From positions 1 through 42,616 of the forward strand of contig MVAQ01000190.1 of NCBI GenBank assembly GCA_014825775.1: 42,616 bases of DNA, given 5' to 3'. Of the stretch, positions 1-12,076 are shown piece by piece (position 1 is the first letter of the stretch; each line of letters begins with the position of its first letter). This DNA comes from Krasilnikovozyma curviuscula (taxonomy: Eukaryota > Basidiomycota > Tremellomycetes > Cystofilobasidiales > Mrakiaceae). The notes beneath the pieces were generated by a model. The model saw only the letters and a program-made list of their open reading frames with translations, searched no databases and was not told the origin of the DNA. The position numbers were made by a program, and so were the translations under genes.

Positions 1-2675
1 GGTATGCCACCCCGTATTAATCCGATGGCTGCCCATCTTGCTGCTATCAGAGGAGCAAGCACTTCCTCTTCTGAAAACGAACCGTCGACCTCAGCTCCAC
101 CTCGATTCAATCCAATGGCCGCACATCTTGCTTCTCTCAAAGCTGCTGGTGGTCAGAAGGAAGATGAAAATGACGATGACACTGAGCCGACTGTGGACGA
201 GGGTCGAAGCAATCTCATGAACATGCTTAAATCGCGCGCCAACACTACGACTCCGAATGGGCCGCCTTCTTTCTTGGCTGGCATTGCGGGTGGTGCTGCT
301 GGGTTGAAAGCAGGAAAGGCTGCTGGTTATCGAGCACCAACTACTCCTCCTGCAGCCAATCAATCGCTTCCTGTATTCAATCGTAAAGACGTTGCCTATA
401 AAGCCAACGCCAAAATGCGACAACTTCAATGGGAGAAAATATCTGAACTCAGGGCTGGTGAAAAAACTGTGTGGACAGACAATAAAAGCATGCCTGAGGA
501 AGAGTGGGGCAAGAAATTGGCGGAAGTCAACATCTTCTCTCAGATGGAAGACGAGTTCAAGGCATTGGTAGTGAAGAAGCAACTTGGTGAGTACGTCGTC
601 CTTTTTGGCTGGAAACTGCGCAACTTATCTCGTGATCACATCTGCAGATATCGAGAAACGAGCTGAGCTGATGAGTGTGTTAGACAACAAGACGAAGAAA
701 GCTGTCGGTAAGCGCTGCATTTCGTTTCTTTTTACCTATGCATGATCCTCTGACTACTTTCTCACTCACAATAATCGTTAGAAATTACTCTCAAGGCTGT
801 CAAAGAAGACAATCCGCATGAAATTGCCCGCAAGATTATGGCTTGCGACCCCCACTTCTGCACCCAGCCGTTCTTAGAGAGTCTTCAAAAGTTCTTACCG
901 AACCCAGAACAGATTGGAAAACTCAACACTCACAAAACCGATTCAGCTGCAGAACTACTTCTCTTGCACCCTGCTGATCGTCTGATGGTTCAACTCATAA
1001 AGATTCCAAGGCTTTCAGCACGTGTGCAGGGGATGCTCTACCGTGTGCGGTTTGAAGAGAAATATAGTCTTCTGTGGGAGGTAAGTGATGCAAAACCCTT
1101 AATATTACCTACGTCTTTCTCTGTCTGACTGTTGGACTATAGGCTGCTGTGAAAGTCACTGAGGCTGGTCAAGGCCTTCTCAACGCTCCCAAGTTTCGAG
1201 AGCTGTTGTCCCTCATTCTCTTGCTAGGAAACTACTTGAATGGAACAGGCTACCAGGGTGGGGCTCACGGCTTCAAAGTTAGCAGTATCAACAAGGTAAA
1301 TCTTTTTTATATCCTTGTACCCTTATCCGACGTCCATCCCTGCTCACTTGAAGATCATTTGACTTGCAGTTGGTTGATACGAAATCAACACATGGACAAA
1401 ATCTACTCCATTTCTTGGAACGTACTGTATCAGCTGAGTTTCATGATATGGAGGGCTTCATGGACGAATTGGAGAAGCCATCGGAAGGTTTCAGATGTAG
1501 GTTTGCTTCTCTCTTAATCGCTTCACAGCTCACTCACAAATAACGAATGCTTTGACAGATGACATCGGGCCTGTCCTCAAAGGTCGAAAAGAGCTTATGG
1601 ATGAGCTGGAACAGATTGATCAAGAGGCCAAAGAACACCTACACTTCGTCGATGACAAGATGCCAAGAGACAATTACAACACTGAAATTATTCGCTTCCT
1701 TGCCGTTGCTCGAGAGCGAATATTGGAGCTTGATGATCAGCGAATTGTCGCCGAGTCTACTTTCCGAGAATTGCTTCAGTACTACGGTGAAGATGAAAAC
1801 CTGTCGTCAAGCGAGTTCTTCGGAATATTCAAGACATTCCTCACCTCTTACAAAGTTAGTCTCCTATTCCCTCCCGTGCTGTTCAGCTTGCGCTGATGCG
1901 GTTTCAATGTCAATTGTCCTGTTTTTATCAGCAATGCCAAAAGCAAAACCTCACGTATGCTGAGCAGCAAGCACTCGCTCAGAGACGTAAATTGGTAAAC
2001 TCAATTTCCCTCACATTCTTTGCTACAAGCCATCTCTGACTCTGGTATGTTACCCTACAGGCTGCTGAAGAAGCCCAGAGACGCAAAGCAGAAGAAGCCG
2101 CTAGAAATGAAGAGACGGCACCTGTCATGGACGAACTCATGCACAACCTCAGAACTTTCACTCCTAGTAGGACTGCTCGTGCTCGCCGAACTGGACAGCG
2201 ATCCACACCCGGAGGTTCCATATCATCTCCAATGTCTGGTATCACAGCTGGCTCTGAGGCTTTCGGTGGGGCCGCTGGCCAAGCGCTGACCATGCTGGCA
2301 TCTCTGCACAAGAAGGGTTTCTTGCCCGATGAAACTCGGGAGCCAGAATCTCCAGTGCCCCTTTCGACATCAACTCCATTATATCCCTCATCAGACCAAG
2401 ACGAGTTGTCAGTATCCAGAGAAATTGACATCTCTTCACCAACTCCGGATGAGCACGAACCTGAGGCAGAGGAGGAGAAAGTTGAGGAGTTAAAGTCAGA
2501 AGAAGTGCCTTCGGAACCAGTATCATCAGACCTTGGAGCTGGCGAGGAAAAACCTGGCCAGTTACCGAAGAATGACGAGGTAAATGGTGACGAGACGAAG
2601 GGGAGTGGGGAATCGAAGGACGACGGTGATGACAGCTTCAGTGATCTCCCGCTGTCGATGATAAATTTCTCTTGA
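1..2675 (+). CDS. BNI1: Formin, FH2 and DAD region (5' partial)
   Basis: Formins nucleate and elongate unbranched actin filaments at sites of polarized growth and the septum. Eight exons are visible: 1-586, 648-707, 782-1080, 1143-1295, 1370-1496, 1559-1854, 1932-1994 and 2061-2675, all in phase, giving about 732 residues. The frame is open through base 1, so the FH1 and N-terminal GTPase-binding part lie upstream. The FH2 domain starts near NAKMRQLQWEKIS (about 405-445) and includes GNYLNGTGYQGGAHGFKVSS (about 1225-1285), the most conserved formin segment. A basic coiled coil follows (QQALAQRRKL, AAEEAQRRKAEEAARNEE). Next comes VMDELMHNLRTFTPSRTARA (about 2125-2185), which fits the autoinhibitory DAD consensus (MDxLLxxL followed by basic residues), so this is a Diaphanous-related, Rho-regulated formin. 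The last 160 residues are acidic and low complexity. It converges on the MetRS gene with 163 bases between the stop codons. The symbol is inferred from fungal usage. Confidence 0.94.
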
Positions 2676-2838
2676 TTAGACCCTTTCTTGACTTTTGTTC
2701 TCTTGGTTTTGGAACCTTATTCGCTTTATATACCTGCATCGATTATACCCTACCATTGTCAAACTTGCTGTAGCTCTATAGCTGCAGATTGTATAGAATA
2801 CACTCTCTTACATCTAAACTCTTGTGATGACGAGCTCC

Positions 2839-5253
2839 TTAATCATGAGTATTCTCTTTTCGCGCAGATGCTTCTCTCGCAGCCAACACCTCCGCGTTCC
2901 TTTTCTTGTGGAGCGCCTTAGCTTCGGCTCGCCTCAGTTTGTCATCCTGCTTCTTCTGGAGTGCGATCTTTTTTGCTTCCGTCTTCTCATCATGCGTGAT
3001 TAACGGTTTGAAGATCTTTCCTCCGCTTTGGCTCGTCTGCATCCCTTCCTCAAACTGCTCGAACATCAACGCCAGCTCTTCCTTTCCGGCTGGTTTCCAT
3101 TCTGTGTTAGACCACGTATTGAACTGATCTGTTTCTGATTTTGGGATACCCAAGCATGCCTGCATTTCAAGTGATGTTGATGGGACAATGGGGTTGAGAA
3201 TGATGGAGATGGTCCTGAGAGACTGGAGGGCGTAATAGTAAGTTCTGATGAAATTGGAATCTGGAGAGTTCGGGTTCCAAGGTGTGTAATGTTGTAGAAG
3301 GGCATTCATCTGAGAACAAGTTTAAGTTGTCAGAATCAGTCAGCTTTCACTTGTTCAGACATAGCCCTACCTCTCCCATCAGCAGTTGTACTCTGTCGAT
3401 ATATCTTCTGATTTTGAAGTTCTTCATATCCTCCTCGCAATCCATTTTGATATTCTTGAGATAATTGTGGAACCTAATTTCTTCTTCGTCTTTAGGCGGC
3501 TGATCAGGTGAGAAACTTATCTCCACTGCCGGAGTCTGTTGGAGTGCTTCACGAAAACTGGCACGGAACTTGTGGTTCCATAGGCGTAGAAACAGGTTGG
3601 CTGTTGCTGAGACAAGTTTCGTGTGATGGATATAAACGTTGTCTGGGTTGTAACCTGAATCCGTAAAGATCAGCATAGCTCGACGCCGTGCACCTGCAGA
3701 TAGGAAGAGACTCACTCGTATCAGAATCCAGTTCTCCACCTTCTGCCATTAAATAGTATCGAAAGCTATCCACCTGGCCCTTACAGCGGTTGTCTATCTC
3801 GTCGTAAGGGCTTACTACGTTTCCCTTCGATTTCGACATTTTGAAGTTGTCCTTTAGCCAGTGCGAGTGAACAAGTATTGTTTTGGGCAGTGGAAGGTCG
3901 AGCGACATGAGGATTGCCGGCCAGTAGATACAGTGAAATCTTTTGTGAAAGAACAGAAACCAACGTCAGTGACAAACCAGCAGCATCAGTTCCGAGATTA
4001 CGGCACCTGACAATGTCCTTGCCGATAACCTGAACATCAGCTGGCCACCCGCTTCTCGTCACAGTCTCGCTTAGCTCCTCTCTAGCAACGGCTTCCCAAG
4101 GACCACCTATACCACTGATGTAATTTATAAGGGCGTCGATCCAAACATAGACAGTCTGACTAGGATCGCCAGGAACTTGAACACCCCACGTGAGTCTTGA
4201 TCGAGGTCGTGAGATGGAGATGTCCTCCAGAGGCTCATCTTTCAGAGATTTGAGTACAGCGTTGTAGTGGTGGATTGGAGTGATAGCTAAGAGGGGTGAG
4301 ATGCAATCGGTGATCAGTACCAGCCAGGATGCGATTTAGCAGATATATTCTGTTTACCTAAGCTATTCGATTCCAGCCAGTTAATCAGCTTTTCTCTGAA
4401 ATCAGATAGTCTGAACTTGTAGTTTTCTTCGGTTGTATATTCTACTACTGATAGTGATTCGATGCTGACCTGGTGCAGGAAAATATCATGGTTAGTCTAG
4501 GGCTACTACTGCATGAAAGACATCATTAGAGAGATTCACCCTTGTCACCCCATCATCCAACAGTTTTGTTTGTACTTCAGGATAAAATGTTTCGTCTGAT
4601 ATCGAATACCATCCTCTGTGGGTACCTTTATATATCCAGCCCTTCTCGACCAGGATATTCCACACCTTCTGAACAGCAAGATGGTGGTCCGTGTCTGATG
4701 TCCTGAAGAACTTGGTATGTGATGAGTTTATTTTCTTACCCAGTTCCTAATGATCATTTTTCAAACATCGTTAGCGAACACTACCCCAGGTAAAGAACAA
4801 TCGTGATGAAAAGGATCTCACTTTGAACAAATCACTTCCTTTATTACAAAACTCCCGTTCTCTCCCCTTCTCGCCATTGTAGAAAGCTTCGCTAGCCGCC
4901 TGAATCTTCAACCCATGTTCATCAGTTCCGGTTTGAAAGATAACCTCTCTTTTGCTACTGGGATTGACCGCTGATGGTTGGAGACGAGCATACCGCGATA
5001 TCACGTCTGCTATCAGTACTGAATGGACATGTCCTGCGTGCGGAGCTGTAGGAGAAAGCGATGTCAGACCAGAGAGGAAAGACGAAGCGGGGATGTGAAT
5101 GATGGTAGACTAGCCTGCGTTGACATAGAAGATCGGCGTAACGACGTAGAATGGTTTCTCTATAACAGGAGCTGGAGTCGAGGTTGATAACAGGCGCTTG
5201 GTAGTAATGATTTGACAGCAGCACCGCCGGACGGTGTTGCAGGCCGTAAACAT
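2839..5253 (-). CDS. MSM1: Methionyl-tRNA synthetase, mitochondrial
   Basis: Charges mitochondrial tRNA-Met. Eight exons on the minus strand: 5253-5115, 5045-4822, 4746-4540, 4469-4358, 4286-4007, 3939-3716, 3654-3371 and 3309-2839, total 1941 nt (646 residues). The N-terminus (MFTACNTVRRCCCQIITTKR, residues 1-20) is basic, free of acidic residues and Ser/Thr rich, as in a mitochondrial presequence. The class I signatures are present: the HIGH-type motif reads HAGH at residues 49-52 (in APHAGHVHS), and KMSKS is at 354-358 (in WLKDNFKMSKSKGN). The central WYSISDETFYPE and VYVWIDALINYISG segments are typical MetRS. The C-terminus ends in a Lys-rich tail. The first ATG in frame is 5253; the frame is open further upstream but has no ATG. 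The first intron (5114-5046) begins with GC instead of GT. It is divergent from COQ4. A separate cytosolic MetRS is expected elsewhere. Confidence 0.95.
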
Positions 5254-5921
5254 GTCGAGCGGCCAGGTAACCACCCTTCTGCCCTCCGAGAAGCAGACCT
5301 TGATCAAACAGCCCTCGAAAGATACAAACGCGATGGATTAGGTTATGTTCTGGAGATCTCTGTCAGTCCTACAGGTAAAGGAGACTTTTCGGGTGGTTTA
5401 CGCCAGTAGAGTACGGGGGAGAGGATTAGGTGAAAACGAAAGCAGAGAACAAAACCGTCAGTGAGCTTAGCTAACCACGCAGAGCACATTGTGTATTCTT
5501 ACTAGAAGATATTTGGGAGCACTGGGTTGCAAAACATCAACAGAAGTGCACAAGGGAGAAATAGCCAGAATTTTGATCAAGAAGCAATGAGAAGAGAAAA
5601 GGTGACAGATCAGTAACACAAACAGCTCATAGGAAGAACTTGTTACATTACTGACTGGAATGAGCTGTGAAAAATGGGTTTGTAGTGGGGGTGATGCTGT
5701 CCGATGCAAGTTTGCGTCGAACCGCATCAGTCGAACCCAACTGTTTTCCAGAGCAGCTACAAAAATCATCACAATCAGCCCCTAGATCTAAGTGCATGTA
5801 TTCTTTGTCTATTTCGTTGTTGTGTGTGATGCTGATCCTTTGCTCATTTCGCATTTTGTTACTAAAGAAGACCAGCGAAGGTCGAACGGCAACGAAATCC
5901 TCACTTGAAATCATATCCAGG
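5254..5921. promoter_or_regulatory. Divergent intergenic region, MSM1/COQ4
   Basis: This 668-base stretch lies between two start codons pointing away from each other, both for mitochondrial proteins, so it probably holds both promoters and 5' leaders. I see no convincing coding exon. An open frame runs in phase into COQ4 from about 5694 (ATG), but its composition does not resemble COQ4 proteins. No tRNA or repeat was recognised. Confidence 0.5.
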
Positions 5922-7094
5922 ATGACATTCTCGGGTCGTCTCGTCAAAGGAAGCTCTCCAAAGTCGCTGTCAAATGCTATAGCATCCAGTTCTCGTTCAC
6001 CTATTCCGACGTCCCCTGCGCTCCTCCTCCAAGCTCGACACAAATCCAGTGCTCGGTATCCGGGTCATATCCCCCTCAGCCCTCCCGAAAAAGCAGTCTT
6101 GACAGTCGGAAGTGCATTGGCAGCTTTTTTCAACCCACGGAGAGCAGGTAAGATGCTCTTATCTATCAGCTTGATGTTTGCGTCCATCGAATCACAATTT
6201 CCTGAACTGACCCATTTTTTCTATTCTCGTAACTAGACATGATAGCAGCTCTCTCTGAAACAACATCGCCCATTGCTTTACCAAGACTTCGAGATCAAAT
6301 GTACTCTTCAGAAGAAGGTCGAGCAATCTTGCGAGATCGGCCCTCTGTCAGGACCGATACTATCAACTTGCCTTACTTAGAAGGGTTGGAGGAAGGTACT
6401 TTTGGAAGAACATACTGCGACTGGTTGGAGAGATGTGCGACAAGCCCAGATACTAGATTACCGGTCAGTTGTCATCTTCCCCTCGTCATCCTACCACGGC
6501 CCAATTACCAACAGTTTCCCACTCCTTACTACGGCGACAAAACACTAGGTCAAGCATGTTGACGACCCCGAACTAGCCTTTGTCCTCCAGCGATACAGAG
6601 AGTGTCATGATTTCTATCACACAATCACCGGTCTACCGGTCACCCTTTTACCTGAACTTGCCCTGAAGTGGTTTGAATTTGCGAATTTTGGATTGCCCAT
6701 GAACTTCTTGAGTGGACTCTCCGGATTAAATCCTACCAACACGTTGACGTTTGAACAAAGAAAGTGAGTACTGATCTCAAGTTACTAACTAGTGTTACAC
6801 TGACTATGCCACTGATTCCACGCTGTTTTCTGCGTCTCTTTTACTAATAGACTGCTGTACACGGAATACATGCCTTGGGGACTTCGAGCTGGTCGAAACG
6901 CGAAGCCTCTGATTGGTGTCTACTGGGAAAGACGTTGGGAACAGCCGGTAGATGAGCTTCGACAGGAGCTGGGAATCGAGTTGTCTGGTATTCCAGTGAA
7001 ATGGAGGAGAGGTACATTGAAAGAAAGGGCTGAGAAGAGGAGGTTGAAGGAACTAGCTGAAAGTGAAGCTTCAGATGTCGAGGGGAATGCATAA
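5922..7094 (+). CDS. COQ4: Ubiquinone biosynthesis protein COQ4, mitochondrial
   Basis: COQ4 acts at the matrix side of the inner membrane in the coenzyme Q biosynthetic complex. Four exons (5922-6147, 6237-6463, 6549-6763, 6851-7094) give 912 nt, 303 residues, the usual family length. The first ~45 residues are rich in Ser, Arg and Lys with few acids, fitting a mitochondrial presequence. Mature COQ4 sequence starts at [20 protein letters not shown]. The family metal motif HDxxH-x11-E is intact: H171, D172, H175 and E187 ([17 protein letters not shown]). [20 protein letters not shown] near the C-terminus is also diagnostic. The last ~30 residues are a charged coil ([19 protein letters not shown]). 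I chose ATG 5922 because the mitochondrial-like region starts there. An in-frame ATG at about 5694 would add about 76 residues without recognisable homology. It is divergent from MSM1 and convergent with GRS1. Confidence 0.96.
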
Positions 7095-7699
7095 ACGGTA
7101 GGCAGCGGCACACTCTGAAGGCTTTCCGCGCTCTGTTGGTTCTTCGGGGTTGCCCATCTCATGTAAAGGATTACAAGGATGAAATTTCTGATTCTTAACC
7201 CCTTTCTACGCAAGCTGCTCTTTTTGACACCCTTGCCGACATCGACACTTCCTTGTTATGAAGGTGCAACTCGGTTTCTCACGTAGGCGAATTACAAGAC
7301 TTACTAAACGATGAAATCTCGCTGTGTTTTGGAAAAGCCTTCCTTTAGATAGCCCAAGACTTCTGATCGGAGTGTTCGTAATGGAGAAATCGGTAAACGG
7401 CAGTACTCTCCCCTTTGTCACTTACCCACAGCCCAACAGCAGCCCACCTCTTACTTTAACTCAAAGTTTTTGACAACAATTATTTCTAAATATCAATTCC
7501 GCTACATATCAATTCTGGAGGGTTCTTCGTCTCTCCGAAATTGACTTGACACCCTCAAATCTGCTCACAAATATCAATTGGTTAGAAACGAAGAGATAAT
7601 GTACGTTGTTATTTCTTGCTGAAAAAACTCGAAAGAACGTATAACGTAGGCTAATTATCTGGCTACTAACAGTACATCACAAGCGATCGCATATCTAAC
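7095..7699. other. Convergent 3' intergenic region, COQ4/GRS1
   Basis: These 605 bases lie between the stop codons of two convergent genes and should contain both 3' UTRs. Nothing coding was recognised. The 9-mer ATATCAATT occurs three times in direct orientation at 7490-7498, 7506-7514 and 7571-7579. Confidence 0.5.
7490..7579. repeat. Three direct copies of ATATCAATT
   Basis: The same nonamer appears at 7490-7498, 7506-7514 and 7571-7579, spaced 16 and 65 bases apart, in the convergent COQ4/GRS1 intergenic region. The function is unknown and chance in an AT-rich UTR is possible. Confidence 0.45.
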
Positions 7700-10349
7700 T
7701 CAGACATCTTGTTCACCGGAGAACGCTGGGAGAATTTCACAAGCCTTCGTCCAGTCGAGCTTTCCATCAACCAACTGAGCAACAACAGCGATGACCTCGT
7801 CAATCGTACCGATTCTCTGTTGAGTGGTGTCCCGTTCTCTTAGAGTCATCGTTCCTTTCTTTGAGGCTAGGGAAAAAAAGGAAAAATTATAAAATAAGTT
7901 TCAACCACTTGATGAGAAGACAACAATAGGGAATGTCGTGAAGACTCACAAGCGAAGTCGATGGTAACACCGAATGGCGTACCCAACTCGTCGTTTCTCG
8001 AATATCGCTTTCCGATGGTGGCACCGGAATCGTCAACTCTGCAGGAAATACCAGCTTTCCTCATCTTGATGGACACTTCATGAGCAATAGGAGAGAGTTC
8101 GACGTTATTTGAGATGGGGACGATGAGACACTTGAATGGTGCGATTGCCGTTGGGAGGGAGAGAACTTGCCGGGCCGCGTCGGATTCACGAGCCCAGAAG
8201 GTGTGTTCGAGAAGAGAATAGAGGATTCGTCCAATACCAAAGGATGGTTCAATGACGTTGGGGGTGAATTCACGAACTTCAGGAGGATACGCAAGTCAGT
8301 GCTGGAATAGAAAAAGCGCCAAAGGCCAAGTCTCTACTCACCTGAAGTCTTAGTTGTCCTCATTTCAATGGTAAGGTATTCTGGTTTAACTTCGATTTCT
8401 TTACCATCAGCGAGGACAACCTTTCCAGATCTGTTTATAAGAAAACTTCATGTCGGTCGTGTTTCAAAGTGATTGTGAAAGAGGGCAACTTACTGTGTCT
8501 CCGTCAAGCTCTTCTTCAAAGCCTCCAAACCAGCCTGATCGAGGGCCTCGATTGCTTTTCCAAAAGCGCCAGCATCAGCCTTCAAAGCCTGGCCAACAAC
8601 CTTTTTGACTAGTTCAGCCTCCAACTGAGTGATGACTAGAGGCTCCTTCAAACTCTGTTGAACTCTCAACTTGGCGTTCGTCTTGTTAGCGTGCACTGTT
8701 AGATCGTAAGCCGATCGATCGGCACATCCGACACATTCGATCCAGCCGTATGAAGATTGAATTTCGGCATCCCAACAATCTTGGGCGTAATGAGCCATCT
8801 CGTTGGACATGTGTTGACGGAAACGAAGGCGGGATGGGTCGATACCAATCTTCATAAGGAAGAGATAGATCCTGGCGACAAAGTAACCGAGAGTTTCGTT
8901 GTCGACGATTCCCTGAATTTTCAGGAGGCACAATTAGAACAGATGATGCATGGATGAAGATGAAGACGAAACGCACTTGATCAATAGCATCACCGATGGT
9001 AATTTCCAAGAGGTCGCTCTTGCCCGCTTGTTGGACATCCTTTGGCAGCAGCCTCATCTTAACATCCCTCACTTCCTTAAACCTAGGGTGAGATTTATCT
9101 TTCGGATCCACATAATGTTCAATCTCCGCCATAGTGAATTCTCTCACTCTGAGCAAGCCTTGACGAGGAGAGATTTCGTTTCTGAATGCACGACCAATTT
9201 GAGCAGAAGCAAATGGAACACGACCATTGTTGAAATCCAAGAGTCTGGCGAAGTTGACAAAGTGACCTTGGGCAGTTTCTGGTCTTAAGTATCCCTTGAC
9301 TTGACCAGTGGGACCGATCGAAGAGTCAAACATCAAGTTGAACTCGACAGGTTCACTGACAGCATTTCCGGTATCTGGGTTGGTAATGTTGAATTCTTTG
9401 ATGAGATCGCCGAGGTCAGAACCTTGGTAGTTATCGATCTGGAAGGTACGAGAGGGAACGCAGAAAGGTGGCTGTAATTCAGCTTCTTACAACTTTCTCA
9501 GAGCCCTAGCAACAAACTTACCTGAGCGAGAACATATTCGATTCTCTCCACCATAGAGTCTTCAAGCTTAACAGCAGTGACAACTCCAACCTTCTTTTTC
9601 TTTTTCTTCTCGTCGACGACGACTGGAGCAGAAGTAAGACCACGAGCCTCTTTGTCACCCTTCAATCTGTCCACCAGAAAGAGACGTAACATATTAGTCA
9701 CGAAAATGAGCCGCTGTCTTGTCAAACCCTTCTAATTGAATACCGAAAATAATTCCCACTCACCTAGCTTCCAGAACTGCTTCGACCAAGTGGTCAGCCC
9801 TGAAGATCTCGCCAGTCTTAATATCTTTGCACATATAATCTGAAAACTTGGCAACGTGGCCAGAGGTGACGAGGACGTCGGAAAGAGTCATGATGGTGGT
9901 GTCTAATTCAAGCATGTCTTCCTCAATGATGAAGTGCGATCTCCAGGCAGCCAGAATATTGGCCTGGAGCGATGAACCAGGGGGACCATAGTCGTAGAGT
10001 CCAGCAACACCTGCAAGCAAAGTGTTTGAAGTTTCAAAAGCAGTCAGCTCGTTGACCCCACTCGACGGAACGCAGAGGAAAAGAAAAAAAGTGCTGGAAT
10101 CGTCGACTCTTCTCATAGGCAAAGAGAAGGCGGAGGGTACTGACCTCCGTAGATTTCAAAAGCAGGCGCAAAGAAGAACCTCTTCAGCAGCAGGGCATCG
10201 AATTCGGTCTTGTTGAAAGGATGGGCATCCTTCTTGACCTCTGCTACAGACATGGGGGCTTGAAAATGGGCGTGCCGAGACAGGAAAAGTTGGGTTCTTT
10301 TTGATAGGACTGATTTACACGCAGTAGATGCTTTGGAGCTCCAGAGCAT
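7700..10349 (-). CDS. GRS1: Glycyl-tRNA synthetase, probably dual cytosolic/mitochondrial
   Basis: Class IIa alpha2-type GlyRS. Exons: 10349-10145, 10010-9764, 9666-9522, 9471-8977, 8912-8494, 8430-8342, 8276-7950 and 7866-7700, total 2094 nt (697 residues). The catalytic domain shows KGYLRPETAQGHFVNF, GRAFRNEISPRQGLLRVREF (motif 2 region) and EPSFGIGRILYSLLE (motif 3). The C-terminal anticodon-binding domain runs from CLIVPISNNVELSPIA through GKRYSRNDELGTPFGVTIDF. There are two in-frame AUGs. The one at 10349 adds 32 residues (MLWSSKASTACKSVLSKRTQ...) that look like a mitochondrial presequence. The one at 10253 (MSVAEVKKDAHPF) gives a 665-residue protein, the normal cytosolic length. A stop codon (TAG) lies two codons upstream of the first AUG. 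A Lys-rich insertion (DEKKKKKKVG) sits in exon 3. It is tandem with and downstream of the quinone oxidoreductase gene. Confidence 0.96.
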
Positions 10350-10644
10350 GCACTACGGGTTGAAGGGTCAAAGTGAGGGTTTGAAAAATCCTGGGATTAC
10401 CCTCAATTTATGAGACGAAACTTCGCGATGACTTGATGGGACGCCACCCAGCGAAGGACCGAGAAGTGGGGTTTAGCAACTGAACTCAACTATGTTTCTT
10501 TTAGAGGGTATGTCAGATGTGATAGTGACTCATTCGTTGATTTAGAAGAAACCGAGTTAGCACAGGGGGCTAGTCATCAATTGCAGCAGCATCTCAGCGA
10601 CAACAAATTCTATACAACATTCATGAACAATCGTGCGCAACATC

Positions 10645-12076
10645 CTATAGCCTCGAATGCTGTATCTCAATCCCCTTCAATATCATGCCGTCCTCTGATC
10701 GCACTCGTGCAACTACCTTTCCAAACGTCTTACGAGACTCGATTGCAACGATACCCTGAGAAATCTCTTCTAGGCCACTGATGCCCATCAAAGAAGAATC
10801 ATAGTCAGATCTGTGTTGCAGAGAAGATTATCAGGAGTCATTCAAAATTGAATCCTTACCCGAATACTTTTTCGTAGACAGACGGTGCCGCCAACTTCCC
10901 GCTTTCGAACGCCTGCAACAGCTCCTTCCAAACTACTGCCGGTCTATCACTGTCTTTGGAGTAGTAAGCTCCCCAATGTAGTCCAACTAGCGAGACGTTC
11001 TTGACCAATATAAGGTTGGCAGGCACCTTCTCAATCATCCCACCGGCAAATCCAACAACAACCACCCTTCCTTTCCAAGCTATGCACTTCAGCGAGGGGA
11101 TGATCAGGCCAACAGGATCAAACACTACATCGACGCCGTGTTTGTTGGTCAGCTTAAGAACTTCCTGCGGCCATGACGAGTCCGTGTAGTCAATTGTGTG
11201 ATCTGCACCTCCAACGTTTAAGCAGATGGATCGCTTCTCAGCCGTTGACGCTGTTGCGATCACTTTGCCTGCAAAATTGAGCGATGGTTAGGCAAACGAC
11301 TGAGTAAGATTGTGTCGAAGAGCGAGGATGGCTTACAACCGAGAGACTTTGCAATCTGGATCGCTGGTAATCCTACTCCTCCCGCACCAGCATGAACTAG
11401 AACCCAATCACCTGAAAACTCAAAAACAAAAGAAAGAAAAAGAAAAACATTTGAAGATGTCTTCCAGTTTGATGGCTGTTGAGAAAACATGAGATTACTC
11501 GACGTACCTTTCTTGATCTCACCTCGTCCGACCAATCCTTCGTACGAAGTAGGCCAAGTAACAAACAGCCCAGCAGACTCTTCCCACTTCAGATCTTTCG
11601 GGACTGGTACCAATGTTCTCCAATCTGCGCTGACGTAGTGAGCGAATGCTCCTAAGAGGGAGCGATTTCGTTGGAATAAGGCATGAGGGACTATTTCTGA
11701 GATGGAGACGAATGGTCCTTACCTTGAGAAGCACCAAATACTCTTTGTCCAGGTTTGAACGGACATCCTTTGGGAATGACAGCGTCTCTAAATATCCTCC
11801 CGCTGAACTCCTGCCCCAAGGTGAACGGTAGCGGAGGTTGAGTTTGGTATTTGTTCTGTGACTGGAGACTATCGAAGAAATTCAAGCCAACAGCATAAAC
11901 TTCTACCAGCACCTGGCCTGCTTTATGGTCAGCAGTAGGGATAGGAACGTTTCGAGAGCTGCAGGGTATCATTTGGCGAAGATATCAGAGCAGACCCAAG
12001 ACCTCTTGGTACATTTGAGAACTCACATTGGTATTTCTTTAGGATGGGAATGCTTATTGATAACAAAAGCATCCAT
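10645..12076 (-). CDS. Quinone oxidoreductase / enoyl-reductase-like MDR protein (zeta-crystallin type)
   Basis: NADPH-dependent member of the medium-chain dehydrogenase/reductase family. Exons: 12076-12027, 11958-11723, 11651-11508, 11411-11337, 11268-10860 and 10777-10645; 1047 nt, 348 residues. The N-terminus (MDAFVINKHSHPKEIPI) and GQVLVEVYAVGLNFFDSLQS form the GroES-like domain. FTLGQEFSGRI is where zinc ADHs have GHE, and the zinc ligands are absent, as in quinone reductases. The Rossmann nucleotide motif is VHAGAGGVGLPAIQIAKSLG (residues 149-168). HGVDVVFDPVG and WKGRVVVVGFAGG follow. The C-terminal exon (LEEISQGIVAIESRKTFGK) is the usual end of the family. The start at 12076 is supported by the conserved MxAFV opening. 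A second ATG at 11972 lies inside the first intron and lacks this. The exact substrate cannot be told from sequence. Confidence 0.9.

Noticed and set aside
5694..5921. In-frame N-terminal extension of COQ4
   Set aside because: It would add about 76 residues containing a hydrophobic patch unlike COQ4; the typical mitochondrial start is at 5922.
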